From Staphylococcus xylosus (GTDB lineage Bacteria; Bacillota; Bacilli; Staphylococcales; Staphylococcaceae): a stretch of DNA of 64,000 nucleotides. Shown one piece after another: positions 41,365 through 51,128 of the stretch. Below the pieces are notes generated by a model. The model saw nothing but the letters and a program-made list of their open reading frames with translations, was not told where the DNA came from and did no database searches. Position 1 is the first letter of the stretch. The number at the start of each line of letters is the position of its first letter. The position numbers and the translations under genes were made by a program. Location of the stretch: positions 434,001-498,000 of the forward strand of contig NZ_MRZO01000001.1 of NCBI RefSeq assembly GCF_002732165.1, written 5' to 3'.

Positions 41365-41393
41365 ATCCTACTAGTATAAATCGACTTTGTCAA
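41365..41393 (-). promoter_or_regulatory. Promoter of the trp operon
   Basis: Read leftward: TTGACA (complement of 41388-41393), a 17-base spacer and TAGGAT (complement of 41365-41370), directly ahead of the first T-box. Confidence 0.8.
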
Positions 41394-41471
41394 CACTTAA
41401 ATTTAATTTCATAAATTTAAATGTCGTTTTCAAAGATGTGTCAATTATTAAAAACCTTGTATTCACAACTT

Positions 41472-41684
41472 TTATCGTAATCTATCTTCGTTATTTTGAT
41501 ATTTTTCATAATTATCTTTCGGTGCTACTTTCTTGATAATATTCGCACCTATTGCAAATAAAAATAAGAATATAATTGGATGATATGGTATCTTATCATC
41601 TGCAAATGTTACATAAGCAGCATATAATAATACTAAAAGCCAAAATATAGTAAATAGTACCGCTCTCAAACTTAGTTTTTTCAT
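41472..41684 (-). CDS. Small two-helix membrane protein
   Basis: A 70-residue protein with two hydrophobic segments (about residues 7-27 and 33-50) and a polar tail. GGGAGA lies nine bases before the ATG. No known family is recognised. It stands just upstream of the trp promoter on the same strand but has no visible terminator, so it could read into the trp leader. Confidence 0.65.
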   Translation of the reverse strand: MKKLSLRAVLFTIFWLLVLLYAAYVTFADDKIPYHPIIFLFLFAIGANIIKKVAPKDNYEKYQNNEDRLR

Positions 41685-41923
41685 AGTTTATAATCTCCCA
41701 AACAGCATTTTCATTCTTAGATCAAAATTTAATTATAATTTCGTTCTAACTACTTACTCTCTATTTTAAAGCTATCACAATAAGATGCAATAACTAAAGT
41801 GAAAACTGTGGTCATATACCGTGAAATATAATCTTAAAAGTAATGATTTCATTTCTGATTTCACTTATTTTTAACCTTTTCTTTGGCTTAAACAATAATT
41901 CGCATTATTCCTTCAGTGTATAC

Positions 41924-42394
41924 TTAGATAAATTTCTTCATAGATACAATATGTAATGACTTCTTATTTGGCTTATCAATAGTATAATAATCAAATATAG
42001 AATAACCTATATCTTTATAAAGACAAACATTTCTTTTTATATTCATGCGAACTTTACATATAATTTCTGCTACACCTTCATTTTTTGCATATAGTTCTAA
42101 TGACTTTAACAAATACTTACCTACACCTTTTCCTTGGTATAGAGGATTTACAGATAGACGATAAAAATTCATTTTATATTGTTCTATTTTAAATCTAACC
42201 ATTGCCACTGGCTCATCTGACTCATATGCAATTAAAGCTTTTTCTCCTTCTTGCGATAACGCTTTAGCAATATTGCTCTCTGTTTCTTCTAAAGCGCTAG
42301 ACGGCATTTTATCATTTTTGTATTCTGAAAATGCTTTAATCATCAACTTATGAATTATAGTTACATCAGAAATCGTTGCTTCTTTAAAGTACAT
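41924..42394 (-). CDS. GNAT family N-acetyltransferase
   Basis: A 156-residue single-domain acetyltransferase. The acetyl-CoA loop is visible as LSVNPLYQGKGVGKYLL (about residues 80-96), followed by the late YKDIGY motif. The substrate is unknown. GGGGATG precedes the ATG. It stands alone, facing away from the AT-rich region on its right. Confidence 0.88.
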   Translation of the reverse strand: MYFKEATISDVTIIHKLMIKAFSEYKNDKMPSSALEETESNIAKALSQEGEKALIAYESDEPVAMVRFKIEQYKMNFYRLSVNPLYQGKGVGKYLLKSLELYAKNEGVAEIICKVRMNIKRNVCLYKDIGYSIFDYYTIDKPNKKSLHIVSMKKFI

Positions 42395-43179
42395 ATTTAT
42401 TCATCCCCTTTTCGACTAGAAATCGTTATAAACAATTTGTTTCACATTATTAATAGCTGTTGAAAAGGCAGTGTCAAATACTCCAATCCAAAATACTACA
42501 TTTTATTTACTATAATTAAACAACTATAACGCTTACAAGTTAAATAATTTGATGTATTTTATGATAGCTCCACTACAACACTTAATTTCATTAGACTATG
42601 AATTATACATATGCGAAAAATTGTATACTTTTTGTATAACTCCTTATATTATTCACAATATAAATAAATAATAAACTCTATAACAGTTAAATATTCAATC
42701 CTTTTTTAATAACCTCACTTTAGTAAAACAATATTGAACTAAATTCATCTATTCAATTCGTATTGGACAATCTGTTTTAAAATATTACTTTTCAAGCACA
42801 ATAAACAAAATTAATTTATAAATTGCGCAATTTTTATATTAAATACTTATATTGTTTGCTAATATGAATACATACTATATTTCATTCTTACTGGGAAGTT
42901 GAATTTTATTTAATTCATTAGAATAAAAATATTATATGCATGTGTTGTTTATTTATTTCAAAATATAAAGGAGGTTCTTATAAAAGAAAAATTTCTATAA
43001 AGTAAATGTAATGATGATTAATCAGAAATTCTATAAGGCGAATTTTAGAAAGTATTGCTTACTATTATTAAAGGGAAATTAAAGCCTCAAATCGAAGTAT
43101 TATGTTAATTTTTATATTGCTCAGGATATAAAATCATTTTCATTAAACGGGCTTATTATTATTTAAGGAGTTTAAAATA
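42395..43179. other. Very AT-rich gene-free region
   Basis: About 785 bases without a supported gene. A GGAGG at 42970-42974 and a 23-codon frame at 43011-43082 (no ribosome site) may be remnants of a lost gene. The segment AAATTTCTATAA is nearly repeated as AAATTCTATAA within 40 bases. No insertion sequence ends are seen. Confidence 0.5.
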
Positions 43180-44682
43180 ATGATATATACAGTTACAAGT
43201 ATACTTCCTCCAGTACACGGAGGAAGAACAAAATCTTTATTGGGAAGAACAAAATTTTTAGATGAAGTATTAGGTATCCCTTCTACAATATTAACTACTA
43301 ATTACAATCCTAATTATAATGATGTATATGAAACGTTTTTAAAAGAAGAGAAAGTCACTGAAAACATAAAATATGAAAATATATATGACTGGTTAGCAAA
43401 TTATAAGTTACTAACATCACCTCGAAGCAAAATACTAAAGAAAATCAAATATATAGAAACACCAATTGAAATGAATGATTTGAAATATAAGTTTGGGAAA
43501 ACTGATAATATTGTACGTTACTACGATAGTAACGATTCCTATGTTTTATATAGAAAATATTTTAAAGACAGTAAAATATTAGAGTTTGAAGACTTTATGT
43601 CTCCTATTAGTAAGAAGAGAATTCAGCGTTGGCAATATAATAATTATGGATTATTACATAGAAAAATTTACTACTCTCCTAATAGTTATAAAAAAATTGC
43701 CGAAGAATTTTTTGATGCAAATGAAATAATTTATTGTAAGAAATTCTTTGAAGATAATGATGCTAACAATGTAATTCAAATACAAACTTATACAGACAAT
43801 CGACCACACAAAACATTTAAAACTGAAAAACAATTATTCCAACATTATTTTGATAACAAATTCAGTGAAAATGATACAGTGTTTTGTGATGCTAGATTAC
43901 TTGATAAACCATTACTCAACAAAAAAATCAACACTAAGAATATACTTGTTTTCCACAGTAGTCACATGAATGCTGATAAGGTTGAACCATCCTATAAATT
44001 TGCACTAGAAAACTATCATAAAGTATCTAAATATTTACTTTTAACTAACAAACAAAAAAATGATATACAAAACGTTAGCAATATTAGCTCAGATAAAATT
44101 TCTGTAATACCCCACTTTATAAACTCTAATCCATATTCTAATAATGTAGTGAAAGAAGATAGGTTTGTGTTTATAGGAAGAATTGCTGAAGAGAAACAAA
44201 TTGACCATATACTAAAAGCATATTCTAAGTTTTTAGAAAGTGGTTATAATACTTCATTGGATATTTATGGACGAGGCGAATTTAGTGAAGTTTCAGTAAT
44301 TGAGAATTTGATATTCGATCTCGGCATCCAAAACAAGGTACATATTCATGGTTTTACAAATGATCCCTCATATGAATTTCAGAAATCTAAGGCTTCGCTT
44401 TTAACTAGCTCATTTGAAGGATTCGGCTTGTCTGTAATGGAAAGTATAAATGTCGGGTGCCCTGTGATTTCATACGATGTAAAGTACGGGCCGTCTGAAA
44501 TAATTGATCACGGTAAAAATGGTTATCTTGTAGAAAAAAATAATATAGAACAATTAACTAAATATATGCTAGATATTATTGAAAAGCCGTTAAGCAATGT
44601 TAAAACAAAACCTGAATTAACATTTGATAGCGCTAAAAATAATTACAAACAATTGTTTAATTCAATAGGCTATAACTTATAA
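43180..44682 (+). CDS. GT4-type glycosyltransferase, TarM/TagE-like
   Basis: A 500-residue glycosyltransferase of the GT-B fold. The C-terminal half shows FIGRIAEEKQ and the EX7E motif SFEGFGLSVMES (Glu about 413 and 421), then KYGPSEII and NGYLV. The long N-terminal half begins with a Gly-rich acceptor loop PPVHGGRTKS. This resembles wall teichoic acid or glycerol-phosphate polymer alpha-glycosyltransferases and also accessory protein glycosyltransferases. The acceptor is uncertain. TTTAAGGAG precedes the ATG. It is more AT-rich than its neighbours and followed by a broken glpQ-like gene, which suggests a variable locus, possibly acquired. Confidence 0.85.
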   Translation: MIYTVTSILPPVHGGRTKSLLGRTKFLDEVLGIPSTILTTNYNPNYNDVYETFLKEEKVTENIKYENIYDWLANYKLLTSPRSKILKKIKYIETPIEMNDLKYKFGKTDNIVRYYDSNDSYVLYRKYFKDSKILEFEDFMSPISKKRIQRWQYNNYGLLHRKIYYSPNSYKKIAEEFFDANEIIYCKKFFEDNDANNVIQIQTYTDNRPHKTFKTEKQLFQHYFDNKFSENDTVFCDARLLDKPLLNKKINTKNILVFHSSHMNADKVEPSYKFALENYHKVSKYLLLTNKQKNDIQNVSNISSDKISVIPHFINSNPYSNNVVKEDRFVFIGRIAEEKQIDHILKAYSKFLESGYNTSLDIYGRGEFSEVSVIENLIFDLGIQNKVHIHGFTNDPSYEFQKSKASLLTSSFEGFGLSVMESINVGCPVISYDVKYGPSEIIDHGKNGYLVEKNNIEQLTKYMLDIIEKPLSNVKTKPELTFDSAKNNYKQLFNSIGYNL

Positions 44683-44755
44683 TTTTATATTAAGCGTTTA
44701 CTTATTATAGTGATCCTTAGAAAAAGTGTAAAATTAGATTAATAGAAGGTGAAAA

Positions 44756-45553
44756 ATGAAAAAACTAATTATGATAAGTTTATTTAGCTGCTTTATGTTG
44801 ATAGGATGTAAAAGTAATATATTGGAAAAAGACTATATAACTATTGCACACAGAGGAGCTAGTGGTTCTGCTCCAGAACACACTTATGCGGCCTATGACA
44901 AAGCAATTGAACAAAAAGCTGATTACTTAGAACTTGACCTACAAATGACTAAGGATAAAAAGCTAATAGCTATGCATGATAGTGATGTAAGTAGAACTAC
45001 AAATGGTAAAGGTTTAGTAAAAAATAAGACAAGTTCTGATATATATAAATTAGACGCAGGTTCTTGGTTTGACAATATATATTCAAAAGAAAAAGTACCT
45101 GAACTATCTAATGTGCTAAAAAAATATTATAATAAAACTAATTTTTACATTGAAACTAAAACACCCGAAATGTACCCAGAAATGGATAAGAAGTTAGTAG
45201 AAGAATTAAATAAGAAAACATTATTAACACCTCATAATTTAAACAATTGAAAAGTAATCATTCAGTCTTTTTCTTTAAATAGTTTAACCAACATCCATAA
45301 ATTAAATGAAAATATACCCTTAATCAAACTAGTATACGATAAAGATATAAACAAATTAAATAATAAAAAATTGAAAAAACTTTCTAAATTAGTTTATGGT
45401 ATAGGCATCAATCATAAAATGGTAAATAAATCTTTAATAAAACGTGCTCATGACAATGGATTAAAAGTACATGTTTTTACTTTGAATAATAAAAAAGAAG
45501 TTAACGAAATGAGGAAGTTAGAAGTAGATGGAGGATTTACTAATAATTTATAA
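44756..45553 (+). pseudogene. Glycerophosphodiester phosphodiesterase lipoprotein gene with in-frame TGA
   Basis: The first 164 codons encode a lipoprotein signal (lipobox LIGC, Cys18) and the GDPD catalytic start: AHRGASG, Glu41, ELDLQ and AMHDSD. Codon 165 is TGA (45248-45250), but the same frame then stays open for another 100 codons and encodes the expected rest of the barrel (KVIIQSFS, GLKVHVFTLNN, VDGGFTNN). The whole would be 265 residues. One base change, such as GAA to TGA, explains it. The truncated product would lack the C-terminal catalytic strands. A sequencing error is the alternative. AAGGTG precedes the ATG. Confidence 0.88.
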
Positions 45554-45564
45554 ACTTTAAATCA

Positions 45565-45594
45565 AAACCACCCGTATAACGGGTGGTTTGTTTT
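45565..45594 (+). terminator. Terminator of glpQ-like pseudogene
   Basis: AAACCACCCGT pairs perfectly with ACGGGTGGTTT around a 3-base loop, followed by GTTTTG. Confidence 0.85.
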
Positions 45595-45731
45595 GCTACT
45601 ATAAGCCTTCGTTACTGACCATCTCTAATAATGACTCTGAAAAGTTCATCCATGCATAATACTTTCAGTATCCCTAAAATTGAATATATTATCTCTACAT
45701 TTATAAAAGTATTTCTTTATGAATTTAAGTC

Positions 45732-46016
45732 TTATCCTTCTACCTTATCTGATTCTTTTTTCGTCTTTTTCTTGTTATCTTTTTGTGCGCTATCCCATTG
45801 ACCAAGTAGAAATAATAGTCCTATAATGCCAAATATTATAGCTCCCCATATATTTAGCCCTAGCTTTTCTGATAAATATAAATAGATAAGAACGCTTACA
45901 AATATAACAGGTACAATTGCTCCCACTATTTTATTTCCTGTTCTAGATAAAAAATATTGAATTGCTAATAACACCGCATAAAATATGGCTGGTGATAGTA
46001 TTGCTAAAATATTCAA
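45732..46016 (-). CDS. Small three-helix membrane protein
   Basis: A 94-residue protein with three hydrophobic segments (about residues 3-20, 29-48 and 54-72) and a charged Lys/Glu/Asp tail. Translation appears to start at TTG 46016, 11 bases after AGGAG. No function is recognised. It is downstream of the M42 peptidase on the same strand (115 bases) and could share its transcript. Confidence 0.65.
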   Translation of the reverse strand: MNILAILSPAIFYAVLLAIQYFLSRTGNKIVGAIVPVIFVSVLIYLYLSEKLGLNIWGAIIFGIIGLLFLLGQWDSAQKDNKKKTKKESDKVEG

Positions 46017-46131
46017 GATAAATCAAGCTCCTTACTATTAAAAAAATCAAAAGTAAATTTTAATATAATCTTGGATAATAATTTACTAATAGGCTTCTAT
46101 AAGTTTCGTAACAAGGCTTTTTATAACATCA

Positions 46132-47166
46132 TTATTGGATAGGAGCTAAACAATATGCATGAAGCAGTGCTTGAGTTGCTCTTAAAGACTCTATGTGTGT
46201 ACGCTCTAGCGCATGTGAAGATTCAATACCTGCACCAAACAAACCATGTCTGATATCAGCGCCTGCCTTTAGTGCTGCAGAGGCATCTGAACTATAATAT
46301 GGATAAATATCTACTTTATAAGGGATGTTATTAAAGTGGCATAAATTAACTAATTGTTCACGTAACCCCTTATGATAAGGTCCTGATGCATCTTTCGCGC
46401 AAATTGATACTGTATATTCATCCGATGCTTGACCATCACCTAAAGCACCCATATCAAAAGCTATAAAATCAACAATTTTGGGTGAAATTGAAGCATTCGC
46501 CCCATAACCAATTTCTTCGTTGTTTGAAATATAGAATTGTGTAGTATGAGGTAATGTTAAGTTTTCGTTGTTCATTGTTTTTAAAAACTCTATAATCATT
46601 GCAACACTTGCCTTATCATCTAAATGACGGGATTTTATAAATCCTGATGGTGTGATTTGAGTTCTTGGATCAAAACTTATAAAGTCTCCTACATCTATAC
46701 CTAGACTTTCAGTATCTTCTTTTGACAATACTTTTTCATCTAATCTGACTTCCATATGATCAATATTTCTTGATATATCGTCATTATTTCGATACACATG
46801 TACACTCGTCTCGTGTAAACAGATAGTTCCAGTATAAGTTTGTCCTGATGAAGTTTCTATTTCACAATATTCTCCTTCAATAGCGTTATAACTAAAGCCA
46901 CCAATCAAGTCCAAGGCTAATCTTCCATCTTCTTTAATTTCTTTGACCATAGCACCAAGCGTATCAACATGTGCAGTGATACATTTTTGTGCTTCATCGT
47001 CCTCACCTTTCACAGTGATCAATAATGCCCCTTTGTTCGTCAGTGTTGTTGTATAACCTAAATGTTCAACTTCATCTTTAACGTAATTAATTGCCTTTTC
47101 TGCGTGTCCTGATGGGCTATTAATTTCTGTTAATTCTTGAATTGTGGTGAAAATTGATTCAGTCAT
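46132..47166 (-). CDS. M42 family metallopeptidase (glutamyl/endoglucanase-like aminopeptidase)
   Basis: A 344-residue binuclear metallo-aminopeptidase of the M42 (PepA/FrvX) family. Metal ligands and catalytic residues lie in TAHVDTLGA (His-x-Asp), RHLDDKASV (bridging Asp), SNNEEIGYGA (Glu-Glu), AFDMGALGD (Asp) and a late ESSHALERTH (His). It trims peptides in the cytosol, probably as a large complex. AGGAGGGGA precedes the ATG. Confidence 0.93.
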   Translation of the reverse strand: MTESIFTTIQELTEINSPSGHAEKAINYVKDEVEHLGYTTTLTNKGALLITVKGEDDEAQKCITAHVDTLGAMVKEIKEDGRLALDLIGGFSYNAIEGEYCEIETSSGQTYTGTICLHETSVHVYRNNDDISRNIDHMEVRLDEKVLSKEDTESLGIDVGDFISFDPRTQITPSGFIKSRHLDDKASVAMIIEFLKTMNNENLTLPHTTQFYISNNEEIGYGANASISPKIVDFIAFDMGALGDGQASDEYTVSICAKDASGPYHKGLREQLVNLCHFNNIPYKVDIYPYYSSDASAALKAGADIRHGLFGAGIESSHALERTHIESLRATQALLHAYCLAPIQ

Positions 47167-47284
47167 GCAATCCCCTCCTAGTATATATAAGTCTATTTTA
47201 ACTTTTATCCTAAAAAATTGGTATAATTGTACGAAATCCTTAACACTTATAACTGAAATAAACTTGCTTAATTCTTAACTAAAT

Positions 47285-48211
47285 TTAGTATCCTTTACTG
47301 AAATCTACTTGATTAGATACTGATTCATTATTCTCTAACTTTTTCAATGTGTTACAAAAACATGATATGGCATCATCAATATCTGTTAACGCTGAAATAT
47401 GGGGAGTAATCGTAACATCTTTCCTTTCCCATAACTCAGAGTCCTCTGTTAATGGTTCTGACTCAAAGACATCTAATACAACATGCCTTAACTTACCTTC
47501 ATCTAAAGCATCTATTAAGTGGTCCGTATCAACTACTTTCCCTCTACCTACATTTATAAAATATACATTGTCTAAATAATCAAAGAGATGTTGATTTAAT
47601 AGCTTTTCTGTATCTTGTGTTAATGGTAAGGTACTAATTATATAATTTGAGCTTTCAAGTATTATATCAGCATTTTCTATTTTACTTATTTGATTAAAAT
47701 ATGCTTTATCTTGACCACTATTTGAAATACCGTTTACAGTAGCACCAAATGCTGAGAATACTTCTGCAATCTTTTGGCCAATCTCACCTGTACCTAGTAT
47801 TGTTATGATTTGATCTTTCAATGAACTTGGTGATTTAACAGACCAAACTTTAGCTTTTTGTTGTGCTTTGAATTGGGAGTGATATTGTAAATCAGATAAT
47901 ATATAACTCAAGCAATACTCGCTCATTTTTTCTCCGAAATCACTGATTGTTCTAGTTAACAGAGTATTATCCCACCCAGAAATGGCTAAATAATTATTCA
48001 CTCCTGCATTAAAAGTGTGCACCCATTTGACTTTTGAAGGTTCAAAATTTTCATTAGGAGCAAATCCTACATATGTATCTGCCCAATTCATATCCTCTTG
48101 TGAAATAATATCGGCCGCTTTAAAACGCAAATTATAATTCTCTAACTGTTTTAAATATGGATAAAAATCAGATTCATGTTGACCTGCAATTAAAATGTTC
48201 TCTATTTTCAA
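47285..48211 (-). CDS. D-isomer specific 2-hydroxyacid dehydrogenase
   Basis: A 308-residue NAD-dependent oxidoreductase. The Rossmann loop is ILGTGEIGQKIA (about residue 135). INVGRGKVVDTDHL and ITPHISAL carry the conserved Arg region and catalytic His. The first 95 residues form the divergent substrate domain. The substrate is unknown, possibly glyoxylate/hydroxypyruvate or a phosphoglycerate-like acid. GGGGAGTG precedes the ATG. It is monocistronic and divergent from tyrA. Confidence 0.92.
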   Translation of the reverse strand: MKIENILIAGQHESDFYPYLKQLENYNLRFKAADIISQEDMNWADTYVGFAPNENFEPSKVKWVHTFNAGVNNYLAISGWDNTLLTRTISDFGEKMSEYCLSYILSDLQYHSQFKAQQKAKVWSVKSPSSLKDQIITILGTGEIGQKIAEVFSAFGATVNGISNSGQDKAYFNQISKIENADIILESSNYIISTLPLTQDTEKLLNQHLFDYLDNVYFINVGRGKVVDTDHLIDALDEGKLRHVVLDVFESEPLTEDSELWERKDVTITPHISALTDIDDAISCFCNTLKKLENNESVSNQVDFSKGY

Positions 48212-48495
48212 ATTCTACACTCCCCTTTTTTGAATATCGTTATAAATAGTCTTATTTTTTAAATAATTATCACTATACTTATCATATGTTAGATTGTTCA
48301 TTGATTACTCTCCCTTACTTTAGCATAATTCTATTTGGTTTATGTTCTTATGTTTCACTGATTCATTTCTTACCTATTTGTTTTAGGTAATATTTCGTAT
48401 TGTCAGCTCTAACAATTCATTCTCAATAAAATTATCACTACGATTTTAAAATTCTTAAAATATCATTAGTAGTTAAGCAAAAATTTCCTCACGTA
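48212..48495. other. Gene-free region upstream of tyrA
   Basis: About 280 AT-rich bases between divergent genes. No reading frame, T-box or other leader was found before the tyrA promoter. Confidence 0.5.
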
Positions 48496-48524
48496 TTGCG
48501 TATTAGTAATACCTACTATACAAT
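48496..48524 (+). promoter_or_regulatory. Promoter of tyrA
   Basis: TTGCGT (48496-48501), a 17-base spacer and TACAAT (48519-48524). Confidence 0.7.
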
Positions 48525-48527
48525 ATT

Positions 48528-48542
48528 ACTATTCTGAAAATT
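48528..48542 (+). promoter_or_regulatory. Candidate CodY box at the tyrA start point
   Basis: ACTATTCTGAAAATT matches AATTTTCWGAAAATT at 13 of 15 positions and covers the expected transcription start, where binding would block the promoter. Confidence 0.5.
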
Positions 48543-48563
48543 TTGATAGAGGTGATTCGCTTA

Positions 48564-49655
48564 ATGAAACAGATACTTTTCGTTGGTCTAGGCCTTATCG
48601 GTGGCAGTCTAGCGAGTAATTTACGATACTATCATAATGATATAGAAATTACAGCATTTGATGCTGATACATCTCAATTAGATAAAGCTTTATCTATTGG
48701 TATCATTGATTTTCAATCGACAGACTATAAATCAAGCGTCGAAAATGCAGATATCATTGTATATGCAACACCCGTACAACAAACAATAAAATACTTACAA
48801 GAATTACCAAGCTATCAATTAAAGAAAAACGTTATTATTACAGATACTGGTAGTACAAAATCAACGATTCAACAGTATGAACAATTTCTTTTAAAATATG
48901 ATATTCACCTTATCGGTGGCCATCCAATGGCTGGTAGTCACAAATCTGGTGTATTAAATGCTAAAAAACATTTGTTTGAAAATGCTTTTTATATACTCGT
49001 GCATAATGAACCAGCTAATGATCAAGCTTTTGAAGAAATCCAAGACCTATTAAAGACAACCGATGCTAAATTTATTTCAACAACTGCAGAAGAACATGAT
49101 TTTGTTACTGGGATTGTCAGTCATGTCCCTCACATTATCGCTTCAAGTTTGGTCCATTTAAATGCCCAACATGTGGATGATTCTGCTTTAGTGAAAACAT
49201 TGGCTGCTGGTGGTTTTAGAGATATCACTAGAATTGCAAGCAGTAACCCGGTTATGTGGCGTGATATTACAGTCGAGAATAAAGACACTATATTAAGTAT
49301 CTTAAAAGAATGGAAAGATCAAATGGGAGAAGTTATATCGTTAATTGAGCGTAATAACGCCGAAGACCTTCATGCTTTCTTTAATGATGCTAAAACTTAT
49401 CGTGATGAGCTTCCCCTTAAACAACAAGGAGCTCTTTCCGTGGAGTATGATCTATATGTTGATATTCCGGATAAACCAGGTATGATTAGCAAAGTGACAA
49501 ACATTCTGAGTTTACATAATATTTCTATAAGCAACCTTAGAATTTTAGAGGTCCGTGAAGATATATACGGTGCATTACGCATTAGTTTTAAAAATCCTGA
49601 AGACCGTAAAGCTGGGGCTGAGGCCCTCAGTGATTTTGATACTTACATTGGTTAA
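48564..49655 (+). CDS. tyrA: Prephenate dehydrogenase
   Basis: A 363-residue enzyme of tyrosine synthesis that converts prephenate to hydroxyphenylpyruvate with NAD. The N-terminal Rossmann loop is [19 protein letters not shown] and [14 protein letters not shown] are the NAD and substrate segments. A C-terminal ACT domain (about residues 295-363, [16 protein letters not shown]) suggests amino acid feedback. The start is ATG 48564 after AGAGGTGAT. An upstream in-frame ATG precedes that site. The candidate CodY site suggests repression in rich conditions. Confidence 0.95.
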   Translation: MKQILFVGLGLIGGSLASNLRYYHNDIEITAFDADTSQLDKALSIGIIDFQSTDYKSSVENADIIVYATPVQQTIKYLQELPSYQLKKNVIITDTGSTKSTIQQYEQFLLKYDIHLIGGHPMAGSHKSGVLNAKKHLFENAFYILVHNEPANDQAFEEIQDLLKTTDAKFISTTAEEHDFVTGIVSHVPHIIASSLVHLNAQHVDDSALVKTLAAGGFRDITRIASSNPVMWRDITVENKDTILSILKEWKDQMGEVISLIERNNAEDLHAFFNDAKTYRDELPLKQQGALSVEYDLYVDIPDKPGMISKVTNILSLHNISISNLRILEVREDIYGALRISFKNPEDRKAGAEALSDFDTYIG

Positions 49656-49673
49656 TATATGAAATTTTACAAG

Positions 49674-49704
49674 TGGGGCTACGAAATCAATTTTGGTAGC
49701 CCCA
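49674..49704 (+). terminator. Terminator-like hairpin of tyrA
   Basis: TGGGGCTAC pairs perfectly with GTAGCCCCA. The following T-run is short (ATTAGTTT), so efficiency may be modest. Confidence 0.65.
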
Positions 49705-49743
49705 TTAGTTTAATAGTTTAAGCAGTGGTTTTTAGGTATACTT

Positions 49744-49763
49744 GAGCTATTGCTCATGCGTAA
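49744..49763. repeat. Dispersed intergenic repeat, copy 1
   Basis: GAGCTATTGCTCATGCGTAA, with a GAGC/GCTC hairpin, recurs in near-identical form at 51537-51556. This copy lies just left of the polymerase gene. It is followed by a TCTCAA/TTGAGA hairpin. Confidence 0.55.
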
Positions 49764-49801
49764 CTCCCACTATCTCAACTGAATTGAGAAGAAGTGAGAC
49801 T

Positions 49802-51064
49802 TTACATTTTATGGCCTGCCATAAGACCAAGACGACCATGTTTTGTACCTGCATCTGTATAAGATACGGCTCTTGATACAATTCCTCGCCCAAATTTCCT
49901 ATGTAAGGCGTCTATAGTTTTAGCTAGCTTTTCATTTCTTTTTCTTTCGTACTCATCAATAAATAAATTCAATTGTCTATCTTTCTCATCGATGAACTGA
50001 GTTAAAGAAATACTTACTGTACGAAATAATGCATAATGGTCACATAATTCATCTGCAAAACCTTCAACCACTTTGTACATATTATCTTCTAGATTTGTTG
50101 GATCTTCTAACGTATACTGTTTGCTTACACCACCTTCATCACTATAACCAAATGAAAAGTGAATCGTCTTAGCTAATTGATTTCTTCCTCTAACACGACT
50201 AGCAACATCCTCAATCAATTCACGCATAACTACTTTGGCTTCGCTGTAACGACAATCTCTCATGAGTATTTGACTTTTACAAATAGATGGATTTATCACT
50301 TTATATTTATCTCGCACTCTACTTTCATCAATTCCATTTGCATGTAAATGTAAATCGATACCAATGATGCCTAAGTCTCTTTTTAAATACGTATACGGGT
50401 AATGTGCTAAATCACCAACAGTAAAAATTCCTCTTTTATTCAATTTAGCTTCTGTTTTTCTGCTAATCCCCCAAAATTTACTCAATGGTTGAATTGGCCA
50501 AAGTTTTTTAGGTACGTCTTGATAACGCCATTCTGCAATTAAACTATCGTTATGTTTGGCTTCTATATCCATTGCAATTTTACTCAATAACATATTTGAG
50601 CCTATCCCTATTGAACAATTAATACCTGTTGCTTCTTTGATTTCAAGTTGTAATTTTTGGCAAAATGAATGAACCGTACTACTAAATCTATGATAACTAT
50701 TCGTCACATCCATAAAGAATTCGTCTATACTGTATTGATGCAAGTCTTCTGGCGCAATATATTGCAATGCAATTTTTGATATTTCTATAGAAACTTCTAA
50801 ATATTTTCTCATACTTGGATTAATAATATAAATATCATTTCTATGTGGTATTTCAAATAATCTAGATCCAGTTTTGATACCTAGTGCTTTTAGTGGTCCT
50901 GTGGCAGCTAATACTACTGAACCTTGTCTTTTAGTATCAGCAACCACTGCTAATTTTTCAGTCATAGGGTCTAACCCTTTTTGAATACAAGATACACTCG
51001 CAAAGAAACTCTTTTGATCTATACACAATACGTCTCTTTCTTCCACTAGATTATAATCATACAT
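49802..51064 (-). CDS. SOS-regulated Y-family DNA polymerase (UmuC/UvrX-like)
   Basis: A 420-residue translesion polymerase. The palm motif begins VLCIDQKSFFASV (catalytic Asp) and the second catalytic pair is in QYSIDEFFMDVT. KFWGISRKTEAKLNKRGI is the helix-hairpin-helix thumb, and the little finger follows. These enzymes copy damaged DNA with low fidelity. The start is ATG 51064, nine bases after GGGAGG, and the in-frame extension upstream of it runs through the promoter. Two LexA-type operators lie at 51100-51142, one between -35 and -10. In S. aureus the umuC-type gene is induced by DNA damage. Confidence 0.94.
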   Translation of the reverse strand: MYDYNLVEERDVLCIDQKSFFASVSCIQKGLDPMTEKLAVVADTKRQGSVVLAATGPLKALGIKTGSRLFEIPHRNDIYIINPSMRKYLEVSIEISKIALQYIAPEDLHQYSIDEFFMDVTNSYHRFSSTVHSFCQKLQLEIKEATGINCSIGIGSNMLLSKIAMDIEAKHNDSLIAEWRYQDVPKKLWPIQPLSKFWGISRKTEAKLNKRGIFTVGDLAHYPYTYLKRDLGIIGIDLHLHANGIDESRVRDKYKVINPSICKSQILMRDCRYSEAKVVMRELIEDVASRVRGRNQLAKTIHFSFGYSDEGGVSKQYTLEDPTNLEDNMYKVVEGFADELCDHYALFRTVSISLTQFIDEKDRQLNLFIDEYERKRNEKLAKTIDALHRKFGRGIVSRAVSYTDAGTKHGRLGLMAGHKM

Positions 51065-51091
51065 ATCAAACAACCTCCCTAAAGTAACTCT

Positions 51092-51120
51092 ATTATATAC
51101 GAACATTTGTTCTAAATCAA
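51092..51120 (-). promoter_or_regulatory. Promoter of the Y-family polymerase gene
   Basis: Read leftward: TTGATT (complement of 51115-51120), a 17-base spacer and TATAAT (complement of 51092-51097). LexA box 1 fills the spacer. Confidence 0.85.
51100..51113. promoter_or_regulatory. LexA (SOS) box 1
   Basis: CGAACATTTGTTCT matches the staphylococcal/Bacillus SOS box CGAACATATGTTCG with two differences. It sits inside the polymerase promoter. Confidence 0.88.
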
Positions 51121-51128
51121 TACAAACA

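Noticed and set aside
43011-43082. A 23-codon frame starting ATGATGATTAATCAG upstream of the glycosyltransferase
   Set aside because: No ribosome binding site at a usable distance and no recognisable peptide family. It is kept only as a possible remnant in the gene-free entry.
45371-45553. A separate 60-residue gene after the glpQ-like frame
   Set aside because: It is in the same frame as the upstream 164 codons and encodes the missing C-terminal part of the same protein, so it is the second half of one broken gene.
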